Part shown: piece by piece, positions 1 to 9,420 of the stretch | Layout of the letters: every line of letters starts with the position of its first letter | How positions within the stretch are numbered: position 1 is the stretch's first letter | Assembly (NCBI RefSeq): GCF_002897295.1 | Contig: NZ_BEXF01000002.1 | Coordinates: forward strand, 186,001 to 250,000 | DNA from: Brevibacillus reuszeri | GTDB taxonomy: Bacteria; Bacillota; Bacilli; Brevibacillales; Brevibacillaceae | DNA length: 64,000 bases | Direction: 5' to 3' | Notes under the pieces: generated by a model | The model's input: the letters and a program-made list of their open reading frames with translations, nothing else | The model's database searches: none | What the model was told of the DNA's origin: nothing | Translations under genes and position numbers: made by a program

Positions 1-1569
1 CTTGCGTCCTTCCAGCGCGCCACCTTTTGCTTGCAGGGCTTCCATACGGTATGCGTTCATACCGAGCTTCAGCGTATCTTCTGCTTTGATCAAGGTTCCA
101 TCAAGCTTGCGCAGGTTGGTGATACGGCTGCCGTATGGCTTGGACAAATCAATTTCGTATTTCACGTTGCCGAAGAAATCGTTGGTGCTGTATTTGGAAG
201 CACGGCGTTTGCTATCAAAGCTCACGGTCACATCACCAGGACGTGACGTGTTGAAATAGCCTACTGCCCATTCCATATAATCCTTCAGGTCTTTTCCTGT
301 TACTTTGTAAACAGTGATTTCGCCGCCCGCATATTGATAGTTGTAGGCGATATCCTTTTTCTTGATCGGACCTACGTCGAGCTTTGCCTTGTCGTTGTCG
401 ATCTGATGAGCAACGACGTCAGCCTTGCTATAGTAAAGCATCACTTCATGGAAGAAATCAGATAAAGGCGTCTCCTGAATTTGGACCTGTGGAATTCCCT
501 CAATCTCGTTTTTCGGCACCAGGTTCATGCCCTTCAGCTCTGCTACCACGATGTTGGCATCTGCACGTGCAAACTCGTGGAATGGCGTCAGCTTGGTTTC
601 CAGCTCAGGATCGGATACAGCTGGCGTGCCATCTGCACCTTTGACAGGGAGAGCAGTCGCTTCTTTGCTAGCCAGCACGACTTTGCCATTTTTCTTTTCA
701 AATGTCAGGTCAATGCGGGAGAGATGGGTACCGTACTTGTCCGGCTCGGTGATCAGTACACCGTTGATCTCCTCTTTTTTCACCAGCTTGTGCATATGCC
801 CAGCAAAAATTGCGGTCAATTCTGGTACAGCGTTTGCGATATCTGCTACGCCTGTGCCTGGAATTCCGTTTTCATTTTCGATGCCCATGTGCATAACACC
901 GATCATGACGTCTACTTTGCCTTGCAGCTCTTTTACAGCTTTTTTGGTTTCTTCTACCGGATTTTTGATCACGAGGCCATCCAGATGATCCGTTCCTTTT
1001 TCAAAGTCGGTAATCATCGGTGTGTTCATCCCGATCAGACCGATTTTGACGCCAGCGCGTTCAACAATCGTATAGGCTGGGAAGTAACGCTCGCCGTTTT
1101 CTTTATAGATGTTACCTGCGAGTACAGGCCCTTTATATTGACTGCTGATTTTGTCGAGTGTATCAAGTCCAAAGTTGAACTCATGGTTACCAAACGCCCA
1201 AGCATCGTAGCCCATTTCGTTCATCGCAACCATCATCGGAGATTGTGGCTGGTCATTGAACAGCTCAGCGGAGTTGTCTTGAATCGAGTCTCCTGCATCC
1301 ACCAGCACGGTGTTCGGGTTCTCTTTGCGAATCTCTTTGATCATCGTGAACAGCTGCGTCAAGCTTCCGCTTTGATTCGGACCGTCCAAAGCGTAGTCCC
1401 ACGGCATGAAGCGTCCGTGAATGTCAGATGTGCCCAAGAGTGTAATCTTGGTTGGTGCTTCTGCTGCTTTTGTCGGTGCTGGCGCCCCCATGACGCCGCT
1501 ACCGAGTACCAACGCTGATAACGCGATGCTTGCCAGCGTTTTCCCCATACGTCCTCGTAGTTTTTTCAT
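1..1569 (-). CDS. Secreted 5'-nucleotidase / 2',3'-cyclic nucleotide phosphodiesterase (3' end cut off by window)
   Basis: The reading frame is open from an ATG at 1569 to the window edge (523 codons), so the C-terminus is missing. AGAGGGGAAAAC precedes the start. Residues 1-36 form a signal peptide ending in KAAEA. The mature protein starts with a calcineurin-like metallophosphatase domain: the DIHGR metal motif (D49, H51), then GDSIQD, GNHEFN and GHMH. A 5'-nucleotidase C-terminal domain follows and is still open at the edge. The family (CpdB, UshA, B. subtilis YfkN) hydrolyses extracellular cyclic or mononucleotides outside the membrane to give nucleosides and phosphate. Cyclic versus 5'-nucleotide preference cannot be settled from sequence alone; the DIHGRF context is more CpdB-like. 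Confidence 0.9.
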   Translation of the reverse strand, partial: MKKLRGRMGKTLASIALSALVLGSGVMGAPAPTKAAEAPTKITLLGTSDIHGRFMPWDYALDGPNQSGSLTQLFTMIKEIRKENPNTVLVDAGDSIQDNSAELFNDQPQSPMMVAMNEMGYDAWAFGNHEFNFGLDTLDKISSQYKGPVLAGNIYKENGERYFPAYTIVERAGVKIGLIGMNTPMITDFEKGTDHLDGLVIKNPVEETKKAVKELQGKVDVMIGVMHMGIENENGIPGTGVADIANAVPELTAIFAGHMHKLVKKEEINGVLITEPDKYGTHLSRIDLTFEKKNGKVVLASKEATALPVKGADGTPAVSDPELETKLTPFHEFARADANIVVAELKGMNLVPKNEIEGIPQVQIQETPLSDFFHEVMLYYSKADVVAHQIDNDKAKLDVGPIKKKDIAYNYQYAGGEITVYKVTGKDLKDYMEWAVGYFNTSRPGDVTVSFDSKRRASKYSTNDFFGNVKYEIDLSKPYGSRITNLRKLDGTLIKAEDTLKLGMNAYRMEALQAKGGALEGRK

Positions 1570-1737
1570 GTTTTCCCCTCTACTTGTCTCATTGTCAGTA
1601 CCTTACGATTTGTTGCTTTTTTCTTTCTCTTTTTGCTAGAAACAACCCTCTCTTTCTACCAATATTACTCAACTATACCAGTCAATTTATCTGATCACCA
1701 TTGAAAATTGGTACATATAGCCCTTTTCGTTTGAAAA

Positions 1738-1767
1738 AAAGCCGTGACGAGGAATCATCACGGCTTT
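1738..1767 (-). terminator. Rho-independent terminator of recQ
   Basis: AAAGCCGTGA and TCACGGCTTT form a hairpin followed on the minus strand by a T-rich run. The recQ stop codon lies inside the upstream arm. Confidence 0.75.
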
Positions 1768-3533
1768 ACGGCAGCATAGCTTTGCAAACACTCCAGGAAG
1801 AGCTGACCATATTTATCGAATTTGGACTCCCCAACTCCTTTGATCTGAAGCATCGCTTGCTTGTCTGTCGGGCACAAGCTGCTCATTTCCTTTAAGGTGC
1901 TATCGTGGAAAATAACATACGGCGGCAGACCCTCGCGCTGTGAGATTTCTTTGCGCAGCGTACGCAATCTCTCAAACAGCTCGTCATCCTCAGTCAGCTG
2001 TACCGGGCGAATCACGATCTTTTGCACGACTCGCTCCTCGCCTTTGAGAACAGGCAATGCCCGCTCTCCCAGCTTCAGAATCGGATACTGGCTTTCCGTT
2101 ACTTGCAGATAGCCTTCCGCGATCAACAGCTGGATCAGGTCGACGATTTCTTTTTCCTTGTATTCCTTCATCAAGCCGTACGTCGGCAATTCGTCAAAAC
2201 GGAACTGTGTCACCTTTTTGTTTTTGGAGCCCTTGAGCACCTGCGCGACCAAGGCAGCACCGAAACGCTCTCTCATCCGTTTGACGCAGGAAAAAATCTT
2301 CTGCGCCTCCAGCGTGATATCGGAGAGCTCTGTTTCATCTGTGCAGTTTCCACATTGTCCACACGCTTGCGCATCCGTTTCACCGAAGTATTGGACAATG
2401 TATTGCTGCAGACAACGCGGCGTCCGGCAATAGTCGATCATCGCGTACAGCTTTTTGTACTCGTGCTCCTTGCGTTCTTCCAGCAATTGATTTTGCTCAA
2501 TGAAAAACGTCTGGGTCTGAATATCCTGCGGCTGGAACAGCAGGATGCATTCGCTTGGCTCCCCATCACGTCCTGCGCGCCCTGCTTCCTGATAGTACGC
2601 CTCCAAATTTTTCGGCATGTTATAGTGAATGACATAACGGACGTTGGACTTGTCGATTCCCATCCCGAACGCATTGGTCGCAATCATCGTACGCACATCA
2701 TCGTACAAAAACGCCTCTTGGTTATGCGCACGCTCCTCTTCTGTAAGCCCGGCATGATATTTGGTCACTTCAAATCCGCGTTTTTGCAGATCAGCATGAA
2801 GCGCATCCACGTCTTTTCGCGTAGCGGCATAAATGATTCCGGCCTGCTGTGCATTCGCACGCAAATACTGCTGGATAAACTCTCGTCTGTTCTCTCCTTT
2901 TCGCACGGACAAAAGCAGGTTGTCCCGGCCAAATCCAGTGATGAAAAGACGCTCATCCACTAGCTCCAGCTGTCTGCGAATATCTTCTGTGACCTCGGGT
3001 GTTGCAGTCGCCGTCAAAGCTGCGACAATCGGGCGCTTCGGCAATGAGCGTAAAAAGCGTGCGATCTCCAGGTAGCTCGGGCGGAAATCGTGGCCCCACT
3101 GAGAGACGCAGTGTGCTTCATCAACTGCTACAAAGGAAATCGGAACATCCTGAATCAAGGCTTGGAAGGCTTCTGATTCGAGCCGTTCCGGGGCAATGTA
3201 CAAAAGCTTGTACTCTCCGCGCGCTGCCATCCGCAAGCGATCGCGCACCTCGCCATAATCGAGTGAGCTGTTAATTTGTGTAGCTGGTATACCCATGCTG
3301 ATGAGGACGTCTACCTGGTCCTTCATCAACGAAATGAGTGGGGAAATGACAATCGTCACGCCGTCGTATAGCATCGCCGGGACCTGATAGCAGATGGATT
3401 TCCCGCCACCGGTCGGCATGATGCCCACAGTATCGTGACCCGTCAAAAGACTCTCAATGATCTTCTTTTGACCCTCTCGAAACGATGGGTAGCCATAATA
3501 CCTTTGCAAGACTTCTACAGCTTTATTCAACAA
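1758..3533 (-). CDS. recQ: ATP-dependent DNA helicase RecQ
   Basis: A 3'-5' superfamily 2 helicase for recombinational repair. The protein has Walker A (PTGGGKS), the DEAH box followed by [13 protein letters not shown], and helicase C motifs ending in [11 protein letters not shown] Cys-rich zinc site (CRTPRC...CGQCGNC), a winged-helix RQC part and a C-terminal HRDC domain complete it. The start chosen is a TTG at 3533 (or the adjacent TTG at 3530). AGAAGGTG sits 8 bases upstream, and the resulting 591 residues match the usual Bacillus length. The frame can be extended to a GTG at 3671, but those residues are encoded by the hairpin repeat upstream and have no ribosome site. The gene stands alone on the minus strand. 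Confidence 0.93.
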   Translation of the reverse strand: MLNKAVEVLQRYYGYPSFREGQKKIIESLLTGHDTVGIMPTGGGKSICYQVPAMLYDGVTIVISPLISLMKDQVDVLISMGIPATQINSSLDYGEVRDRLRMAARGEYKLLYIAPERLESEAFQALIQDVPISFVAVDEAHCVSQWGHDFRPSYLEIARFLRSLPKRPIVAALTATATPEVTEDIRRQLELVDERLFITGFGRDNLLLSVRKGENRREFIQQYLRANAQQAGIIYAATRKDVDALHADLQKRGFEVTKYHAGLTEEERAHNQEAFLYDDVRTMIATNAFGMGIDKSNVRYVIHYNMPKNLEAYYQEAGRAGRDGEPSECILLFQPQDIQTQTFFIEQNQLLEERKEHEYKKLYAMIDYCRTPRCLQQYIVQYFGETDAQACGQCGNCTDETELSDITLEAQKIFSCVKRMRERFGAALVAQVLKGSKNKKVTQFRFDELPTYGLMKEYKEKEIVDLIQLLIAEGYLQVTESQYPILKLGERALPVLKGEERVVQKIVIRPVQLTEDDELFERLRTLRKEISQREGLPPYVIFHDSTLKEMSSLCPTDKQAMLQIKGVGESKFDKYGQLFLECLQSYAAVKP

Positions 3534-3634
3534 AGAGAATTCACCTTCTCTTTCGAAATGTTTTTTCAATGGTTCTACTAGTGTAACCATAGGTGTTGGG
3601 ACAAAACAAGGGGTCGTTCGGGGTGTAGTGGAGG

Positions 3635-3837
3635 AGGAAAAAGGAGAAAACGCTGGAGATTCTTGAAACACTTCGCTGGAGCCTAGACTGTCCGGCGTAA
3701 TGAAAAAAGAGAAACCGCGTCCAAAAGTAGCCCCACTGAAAGAATCTCAGAGGTGGACGCTTAAGGGCGTGTTTCTCTTTTTTCGTTCCACCTTGGTTGG
3801 TGTTTCAAAGATCTCCAGCTTTTTTCTCCTTTTTCCT
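3635..3837. repeat. Long nested inverted-repeat element, copy A
   Basis: Arms at 3635-3671 and 3800-3837 are almost perfectly complementary over about 37 bases. The outer part reads AGGAAAAAGGAGAAAACGCT, and its partner runs to CTCCTTTTTCCT. A second nested stem uses 3702-3723 (GAAAAAAGAGAAAC...CGTCCA) and 3754-3784 (TGGACGC...GTTTCTCTTTTTTC). Much of the sequence recurs in the same orientation at 7437-7574. No transposase or coding sequence lies inside. It sits between the vanZ-like gene and recQ, about 100 bases upstream of the recQ start. It could be a MITE-like relic or a structured RNA. Confidence 0.7.
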
Positions 3838-3903
3838 TGGCCAGCTTTTGCTTTTCACTCCTGGCGTTTTGGAAGTAATTGCAGGGAGTAGGGAGGCAAA
3901 ACA

Positions 3904-3928
3904 AAAAAGCACCAATGGGGTGCTTTTT
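3904..3928 (-). terminator. Terminator after the vanZ-like gene
   Basis: AAAAAGCACC and GGTGCTTTTT form a short hairpin with a T-run in minus orientation, 19 bases past the vanZ-like stop codon. Confidence 0.8.
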
Positions 3929-3946
3929 ATCATAAATAGCATTCAG

Positions 3947-4525
3947 TTAGTGCGCTTCACTCATAAGTGTCCTTGATTTTCTTGATTTTCTTGATTTTCT
4001 TGACTTCCACCAGAACATCAGCCGATAAGACATGTACATGCCGTAGCCAAGAGCGCCTCCGGTTGTGTTTAGTAAAATATCGTCTACGTCAAAGATTCCG
4101 CAATTGGTGACGAGCTGGGTCGTTTCCAAGCCGAGGCTGAATAAAAAGGAAAGCAGGACGACCTTGCCAAGTGATTGAAGCTTTTTGGAGAAAAGAAGAG
4201 GTACCATAAAGCCAAATGGCATAAAGGCGATCACATTTCCCAAAAGATTGATCAAGCTGTGGACACTGCCGCTTTCCCGAATAGCCACGAGGTATTGCTC
4301 TATCTCGTGGAAGGGCACCAAATTCCCGCGGTATTGCAGTCTTTCCCAGATGGAGCTCGGATTGCTCACACTTTGCTGCCATTGACCGTAGATTAGCTCC
4401 AGCTCCATACTTCCAAATTTCAAAAGCAAAATTTTGATCACGAGATACAAATAAAGTGCGAACACCGCATATTTCAGCAGGGCTACCATCACGGCTGACG
4501 TTGAATGGCTCCTCACGTTAGTCAT
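3947..4525 (-). CDS. VanZ-family membrane protein
   Basis: About 192 residues with four or five hydrophobic segments. It carries the VanZ-like pattern of N-L-x-GN-x-x-x-F-x-P-x-G between helices and a GLETTQL...DVDDILLNTTGGALGYG block near the C-terminus. VanZ proteins are linked to low-level teicoplanin resistance, and many relatives have no known role. The ATG at 4525 lies inside the end of the carboxypeptidase gene (8-base overlap) behind GGAGATGGGG, so translation is probably coupled. The C-terminus carries four tandem K-S-R units encoded by a 9-base tandem repeat (about 3966-4002), a likely slippage site. Together with the upstream regulators and carboxypeptidase it recalls vanR-S-Y-Z. 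Confidence 0.82.
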   Translation of the reverse strand: MTNVRSHSTSAVMVALLKYAVFALYLYLVIKILLLKFGSMELELIYGQWQQSVSNPSSIWERLQYRGNLVPFHEIEQYLVAIRESGSVHSLINLLGNVIAFMPFGFMVPLLFSKKLQSLGKVVLLSFLFSLGLETTQLVTNCGIFDVDDILLNTTGGALGYGMYMSYRLMFWWKSRKSRKSRKSRTLMSEAH

Positions 4526-5411
4526 TCTTAAACCCCATCTCCAACAGTTTTTTGGTTTCTGTAAAACGTGCCGCTTCATCTTTTGTTCCCATTACAACAG
4601 AAATCAAACGTTTATTTCCTCGCTGAGCTGTTCCTGTGAAGCAATAACCCGCTCCGTCAGTAAAGCCTGTTTTTAGTCCGTCCAATCCGGCTACCTGCAT
4701 CGCCTCGTCATTTGCATGCAGCATGAGGTTGGTATTCGAAACACGTTCTTTGGTAGAGGACAATTTTACATTTGGCTCTGAAGTCACCCTTACGATGTCG
4801 GGAAAATCATTGATGAGACGATACGCCAGCATACCTACGTCTCTCGCTGTCATCTCGTTTTGCCCATAGTCATAGGCAAGACCCGTAGCATTTACAAACT
4901 GGGACGACCTTAGGTTTAGTTCTACTGCCTTTAGATTCATTTGCTCTGCAAAAGCAGATGTACTCCCCGCCAAGTATTCTCCAATCGCCACAGCTGCATT
5001 GTTTGCCGAGCCGACTGCCATCGCCTCATACAGGTCTTTGAGGGGATACCTTTCCCCTTCAACAAGATTTACTCGGGAGCCCTCCGTTGTTGCGGCATTT
5101 TTGGAGATAGGAATCATATCTGTCCAATCCGCTCTCTGCTCCTTGATTGCTTCGAGCAGCAAGTACTCCGTCATCATTTTTGACATGCTTGCTACTGGAT
5201 ATAGTGTATCTGCATTTTTGGTATAGAGCACTTCACCTGTACGACTATCGAGCAGAATAGCTGCCCGTGCATCGAGGTCTACGTGATTATTTTCAGTGAT
5301 TTCTACTTGCGGTTCGTTCTCCAAGTCGGCCCATGCCGATATTTCGTTATGAAAAAAGGCATATCCAATGACGGCAAACATCAAGAGTAGCAGCAGTGTT
5401 CCTCTGTTCAA
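4518..5411 (-). CDS. Serine-type D-alanyl-D-alanine carboxypeptidase (PBP5/DacF-like)
   Basis: Peptidase family S11 enzyme that trims the terminal D-Ala from peptidoglycan stem peptides outside the membrane. All three active-site motifs are present: SMSK (SxxK), SAN (SxN) and KTG in LKTGFTDGAGYC. An N-terminal hydrophobic segment (TLLLLLMFAVIGYAFF) serves as signal or anchor. At 297 residues it is shorter than DacA-type enzymes and lacks their C-terminal beta domain and amphipathic anchor. A TTG at 5411 is chosen because AAGGAGG lies 8 bases upstream; the longer frame to 5441 lacks such a site. The vanZ-like gene overlaps its end. Confidence 0.88.
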   Translation of the reverse strand: MNRGTLLLLLMFAVIGYAFFHNEISAWADLENEPQVEITENNHVDLDARAAILLDSRTGEVLYTKNADTLYPVASMSKMMTEYLLLEAIKEQRADWTDMIPISKNAATTEGSRVNLVEGERYPLKDLYEAMAVGSANNAAVAIGEYLAGSTSAFAEQMNLKAVELNLRSSQFVNATGLAYDYGQNEMTARDVGMLAYRLINDFPDIVRVTSEPNVKLSSTKERVSNTNLMLHANDEAMQVAGLDGLKTGFTDGAGYCFTGTAQRGNKRLISVVMGTKDEAARFTETKKLLEMGFKND

Positions 5412-5528
5412 AAAAAGCCCCTCCTTACCTCCATGAACCACATCTTTCGTTCATGCTGATAAGGATAGGCTTTTGGAATAAAAAAAATCAAAATGAAAGG
5501 TAAAGAAAAAGTAAAGGATTTATGAACT

Positions 5529-6632
5529 CTAAGCGTTTTTGATCGGAAGCCACACGGTAAAGGTCGTCCACTCTTTCGTGCTGTCGGCTGTAATGCTGCC
5601 TTGGTGCAGATCGATAATGCTTTTGGCGATGGCGAGTCCCAAGCCCGAGCCCCCTGTTTCCTGTGATCGGGACCCTTCTACCCGATAAAAACGCTCGAAC
5701 AGATTGGGCAAGGATTCAGCGGGAATCGGTCTGCCGTTGTTAGCAACGGAAAAGACTACTCCCTGTTCATGAAGAAAGACGCGAATAATGATTTCGGTCC
5801 CGTCGCGTCCGTATTTCAAGGCGTTGGAAATGAGATTTTCCAGAACGCGTACCAGCTTGTCTGTATCCCCGACCATCTCGATTTTGTGGTCAGGCGTTTC
5901 CACGCGCATTACTAAGTCAGCCTCGTGTGCAGCTACACGAAAGCCTACCGCAACTTGCTCCACCAGCTCGACCAGGTCGAATTTGATTTTGCTTACATGG
6001 GCTCCGCGATTACGCATTTTGGTGTACTCAAACAAGTCATTGACCAGCACATTCATTTGCTTTGCTTTTTCATAGGCGATATGCGTGTATTGCTTGATTT
6101 GCTCTTCGTCACGGTATTTCTTTTGTTCAATCAAGCCCAAATATCCGATGATCGAGGTCAAGGGTGTACGCAGATCATGCGAAACATTAGTGACCAGCTC
6201 ATCCTTGGACTGCTCCAGACGGCGCTCTTCCTCCATCGCATCGAGCGTGCTTTGGACTAAGGCATGGATACTATCCACTACATCTCCCAGGCTGCCGTTT
6301 GGTCTGATTGATATTTTGTGATGAAAGTTCCCTTTGGCAATGTAATGAAGCTCGGAAATAATTTGCTCCATTTGCTTTTGTTCCATATATTTGCGAATCC
6401 GCACGATGATCCACGCGATAAACAAACCTGCCGCAAGCAAAATAATCGGTATTTTAAAGGAGTCCGTGCCAAAATTGCGCCGCATCAGCCAAACGTAGTT
6501 CCTGATTTCCGGGATGTTGTACAGATAGTTATTAGCGAGGAAAGAAGCTAATTGGAAAACTGCATAGAAAATCAGGAGACCTAGTAACAGATCGACCAAC
6601 ATGCGCAGAAAATCCTTTATGTTAAGCTTCAA
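5529..6632 (-). CDS. Membrane sensor histidine kinase, VanS-like
   Basis: About 367 residues with two N-terminal membrane helices (about 12-34 and 61-79) flanking a very short outside loop, then a HAMP-like linker. The HisKA domain has the phospho-acceptor His in NVSHDLRTPLTSI (about H152). The HATPase domain has N-box NLISNALKYG and G-boxes GSGLGLAIAK. The first codon is TTG at 6632, overlapping the regulator's stop. An ATG at 6602 with AAAGGA upstream is a real alternative that would shorten the N-terminus by ten residues. The partner is the adjacent upstream response regulator. Cell-wall targets are inferred from the downstream carboxypeptidase and VanZ genes. Confidence 0.87.
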   Translation of the reverse strand: MKLNIKDFLRMLVDLLLGLLIFYAVFQLASFLANNYLYNIPEIRNYVWLMRRNFGTDSFKIPIILLAAGLFIAWIIVRIRKYMEQKQMEQIISELHYIAKGNFHHKISIRPNGSLGDVVDSIHALVQSTLDAMEEERRLEQSKDELVTNVSHDLRTPLTSIIGYLGLIEQKKYRDEEQIKQYTHIAYEKAKQMNVLVNDLFEYTKMRNRGAHVSKIKFDLVELVEQVAVGFRVAAHEADLVMRVETPDHKIEMVGDTDKLVRVLENLISNALKYGRDGTEIIIRVFLHEQGVVFSVANNGRPIPAESLPNLFERFYRVEGSRSQETGGSGLGLAIAKSIIDLHQGSITADSTKEWTTFTVWLPIKNA

Positions 6633-7305
6633 TTTTGTAGCCTACCCCCCAGACCGTTTGAATCACCTTTTCCCCACTGGTCGCCTTCTCCAGCTTTTCT
6701 CGAAGATTGCTGATGTGAACCATCACGGTCTTATAGGAGACGTAATTTTCCATTTTCCAGCAGCGATCAAAAATCTCTTCAGAGCTGAATACTCGGTTGG
6801 GATGGCTCGCCAATAAAAACAGGACAGAAAACTCAAGGGCAGTCAATTTAATCGGAGTGCCATCCTTGGTTTGGACGACATGACTCTGCTTGTCGATGAT
6901 GAGTGGACCTGCCTCGATCACATCTTCCTGTTTGTTTTGCTGGCTGTAATTTGCTCGGCGCAAAAGCGATTTGACCCGTGCGATTACTTCCAGCGGGTTA
7001 AAGGGCTTTGCTACATAATCATCCGCACCTGTCATCAGCCCCATGATTTTATCCATGTCATTCGTTTTGGCACTTGCCATCAGGATGGGGATCTGCGAGT
7101 TTTTCCGTACCCGCTTGGTTACCTCGATGCCATCAAGGTTAGGCATCATCACGTCGAGTATGACGAGGTCAATCGACTTTTGGGCGAGCCTCTCCAGAGC
7201 TTCCACACCGTCAAAAGCTTTTTCGATTTCGTACCCTTCGTTGAGCAAATAAATCGCCAAGAGGTCCACAATTTCTTTGTCATCATCCACAATCAGAATC
7301 CTCAT
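6622..7305 (-). CDS. OmpR/PhoB-type response regulator, VanR-like
   Basis: 227 residues. The N-terminal receiver has the acidic pair DDD at 7-9, phospho-acceptor D51 (LDVMMP) and the conserved K in DYVAKPFNPLEVIARVK, a block typical of VanR-like regulators. The C-terminal winged helix ends in VIQTVWGVGYKIE. The ATG at 7305 follows GGGGGTGA. A longer frame reaches 7473, but its extra 56 residues come from the hairpin repeat and upstream DNA. It is the first gene of a regulator-kinase-carboxypeptidase-VanZ series, so it probably controls that series. Confidence 0.9.
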   Translation of the reverse strand: MRILIVDDDKEIVDLLAIYLLNEGYEIEKAFDGVEALERLAQKSIDLVILDVMMPNLDGIEVTKRVRKNSQIPILMASAKTNDMDKIMGLMTGADDYVAKPFNPLEVIARVKSLLRRANYSQQNKQEDVIEAGPLIIDKQSHVVQTKDGTPIKLTALEFSVLFLLASHPNRVFSSEEIFDRCWKMENYVSYKTVMVHISNLREKLEKATSGEKVIQTVWGVGYKIEA

Positions 7306-7436
7306 CTCATTCACCCCCAAAGCATGCTGGTTGATAGACCCACTATAACAAAAAAAACTAAAGAAAACGTAAAGAGGGGGGGCGAGAAACAAAAACATCT
7401 CTTTGGGGGAGTGGTTGTCCAGCTGCAGTGGTGGGG

Positions 7437-7574
7437 AGGAAAAAGGAGAAAACGCTGCAGATTCTTGGGTCACTAGCTGGGGGCGTTACTGAACGGCTGC
7501 ATGGAAAAAGAGAAACCGCGTCCAAAGTAGCCCACACTGCCCCAAAGATCTGCCGCTTATTTCTCCTTTTTCCT
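7437..7574. repeat. Long inverted-repeat element, copy B (shorter relative of copy A)
   Basis: Arms at 7437-7467 and 7543-7574 pair over about 28 bases with a few mismatches. The left arm is identical to copy A over AGGAAAAAGGAGAAAACGCT. The inner block GAGAAACCGCGTCCAAA followed by GTAGCCC is also shared with copy A, but the complementary inner right arm is missing, so B looks like a deletion derivative. It has the same orientation as A and lies 132 bases upstream of the response regulator start. Confidence 0.68.
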
Positions 7575-7707
7575 CGATGCCAGCTTTGGTGAGAAACCCG
7601 CGCTGTTTTTGTAGGTAATTCTAGATGGACGAAAAGAAAAAAAGGTGCGGGTCATCCTTTGTAGGAAGTTAAGGAATGAAGGGATTGTTCTTGATTACAG
7701 GATAGAC

Positions 7708-7738
7708 AAAACCGATGGCTGGGAGACCATCGGTTTGT
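7708..7738 (-). terminator. Terminator after fumC
   Basis: AAACCGATGG (7709-7718) pairs with CCATCGGTTT (7727-7736). In minus orientation the stem is followed by TTTTGTCT. It lies 38 bases past the fumC stop. Confidence 0.8.
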
Positions 7739-7775
7739 GGGTGGCGGCTTTGATCGGAACGTCTGCCGCTATTTC

Positions 7776-9164
7776 TTATTCTTTTGGATGGATCATTTGT
7801 TCTGGGCGGACTACTTCATCGAATTGTTCTTCGGTGAGCAGGTTGCTCTTGATTGCTGCTTCTTTGAGGGTGATGCCCTCTTTGTGAGCGAGCTTGGCTA
7901 CTGCTGCTGCATTTTCGTAGCCGATGTGCGGGTTGAGTGCCGTCACGAGCATGAGGGAGTTGTTCAGGTTCTCTTTGATGACAGACAGGTTTGGCTCGAT
8001 TCCGATGGCGCAATGGTCATTGAATGATTTCATCGCATCCGCAAGCAGTCTTGCCGATTGCAGGAAGTTGTAGATGATGACTGGCTTGAATACATTTAGC
8101 TCAAAGTTTCCTTGGCTCGTCGCGAAGCCGATAGCTGCATCATTGCCCATGACTTGGCAGGCAACCATCGTGATCGCTTCACTTTGGGTCGGGTTTACTT
8201 TTCCTGGCATAATCGAGCTGCCTGGCTCGTTCGCTGGGATGACGATCTCACCAATTCCGCAGCGCGGGCCACTCGCCAGCCATCTGACGTCATTGGCAAT
8301 TTTCATCAAGTCGGCTGCCAGCGCCTTCAAAGCCCCATGAACATGAACGAGCTCATCGTGGCTAGTCAACGCATGGAACTTGTTTTGTGCGGTCACGAAT
8401 TTTGTATTCGTCTCGTTGCTGATTTCTTCTGCGACCATTTCTCCGAAGCGAGGATGTGCATTGATTCCTGTTCCAACAGCAGTTCCGCCAATCGCCAGCT
8501 CGCGCAGATACTCGCTGCTTTCCTTGATCATCTTTTCCGTTTTTTCAAGCATGCGAACCCAGCCGCTGATTTCCTGTCCGAGGGTCAACGGCGTTGCATC
8601 TTGCAGGTGCGTGCGTCCAATTTTGATAATGTCCATGTACGCATCGCTCTTTTGCTTCAAGGTTTGGGCAAGCACCTGCAAAGCGGGCAGCACCTGGTCC
8701 TCGATGGCGACAAGTCCAGCCATGTGCATAGCAGTTGGGAACGTGTCATTAGAGCTTTGCGATTTATTCACATCATCATTGGCATGGATACGAGCTGCGC
8801 TACCCTTTTGCTCTAGCAGCTGGTTCGCACGGTGGGAGATGACTTCGTTGACGTTCATGTTCGACTGCGTCCCGCTGCCAGTCTGCCAAACTACGAGTGG
8901 GAAATGTTCATCCCACTTCCCAGCGATTACTTCGTCTGCCGCCGCTACGATAGCCTCCGCCTTGTCGTTATCCAGCTTGCCCAGCTTTTGGTTTGCACGA
9001 GCCGCGCTTTTCTTCAAAATCGCAAACATGCGAATGACCATTAGCGGCATTTTTTCATCGCCGATCTCAAAGTTTTGGAAGCTGCGCTGTGTTTGCGCAC
9101 CCCACAATTTATCTGCCGGGACCTTTATTTCCCCCAGGGTGTCCTTTTCTATGCGAAATTCCAT
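7776..9164 (-). CDS. fumC: Fumarate hydratase, class II
   Basis: 462 residues, the usual length for the iron-independent class II fumarase that interconverts fumarate and malate in the TCA cycle. Landmarks are the N-terminal [19 protein letters not shown], the TxLQDAxPxxxGQE region and the superfamily signature [11 protein letters not shown] with its mobile catalytic loop serine. The ATG at 9164 follows AGGAGG with suitable spacing. It is monocistronic, with its own terminator. A Fur-like sequence lies about 160 bases upstream. Argininosuccinate lyase and aspartase belong to the same superfamily, but the sequence over its whole length is that of FumC/CitG. Confidence 0.95.
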   Translation of the reverse strand: MEFRIEKDTLGEIKVPADKLWGAQTQRSFQNFEIGDEKMPLMVIRMFAILKKSAARANQKLGKLDNDKAEAIVAAADEVIAGKWDEHFPLVVWQTGSGTQSNMNVNEVISHRANQLLEQKGSAARIHANDDVNKSQSSNDTFPTAMHMAGLVAIEDQVLPALQVLAQTLKQKSDAYMDIIKIGRTHLQDATPLTLGQEISGWVRMLEKTEKMIKESSEYLRELAIGGTAVGTGINAHPRFGEMVAEEISNETNTKFVTAQNKFHALTSHDELVHVHGALKALAADLMKIANDVRWLASGPRCGIGEIVIPANEPGSSIMPGKVNPTQSEAITMVACQVMGNDAAIGFATSQGNFELNVFKPVIIYNFLQSARLLADAMKSFNDHCAIGIEPNLSVIKENLNNSLMLVTALNPHIGYENAAAVAKLAHKEGITLKEAAIKSNLLTEEQFDEVVRPEQMIHPKE

Positions 9165-9324
9165 GACTGCTCCTCCTTTTTCGTCGTGTAGCTGCCTCTC
9201 TTATTCTTATGTAACCAGCTACAGCCATTATCTAACTGTAAACTTCGTCGATTCTTCCTTTATCTTGTCCATTTATTTCTGGTCGAACGGAAAACGTTTG
9301 GAATTACTTGCTTACAAACTCGAT

Positions 9325-9343
9325 GATAATGATTTTCATTGCT
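9325..9343. promoter_or_regulatory. Candidate Fur box upstream of fumC
   Basis: GATAATGATTTTCATTGCT matches the 19-base Fur consensus (GATAATGATTATCATTATC) at most positions. It lies in the 308-base gap 9165-9472 between fumC and the MgtC gene. That gap otherwise holds the MgtC terminator and no gene. No clear promoter was recognised next to the box. Confidence 0.45.
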
Positions 9344-9420
9344 ATTATCAAGCGCCAACATGCCTCAAAGTGCTAGCACATCTTGAGTCGCAGGTAACGT
9401 ATACTCAATCGCAAAGCAAA

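Noticed and set aside
481..1518. A 345-codon open frame on the plus strand at the left edge
   Set aside because: It is antisense to the secreted nucleotidase, which has signal peptide and metallophosphatase motifs.
3534..3671. Longer N-terminus for RecQ reaching a GTG at 3671
   Set aside because: The extra residues are encoded partly by repeat copy A, have no ribosome site, and exceed the family length; the TTG at 3533 has AGAAGGTG upstream.
3947..7305. A complete vancomycin-resistance cluster
   Set aside because: No VanH, VanA-type ligase or VanX gene is present; only regulator, kinase, carboxypeptidase and VanZ families.
7306..7473. Longer N-terminus for the VanR-like regulator
   Set aside because: The receiver domain starts at the ATG at 7305 behind GGGGGTGA; the upstream part comes from repeat copy B and shows the same artefact as recQ.
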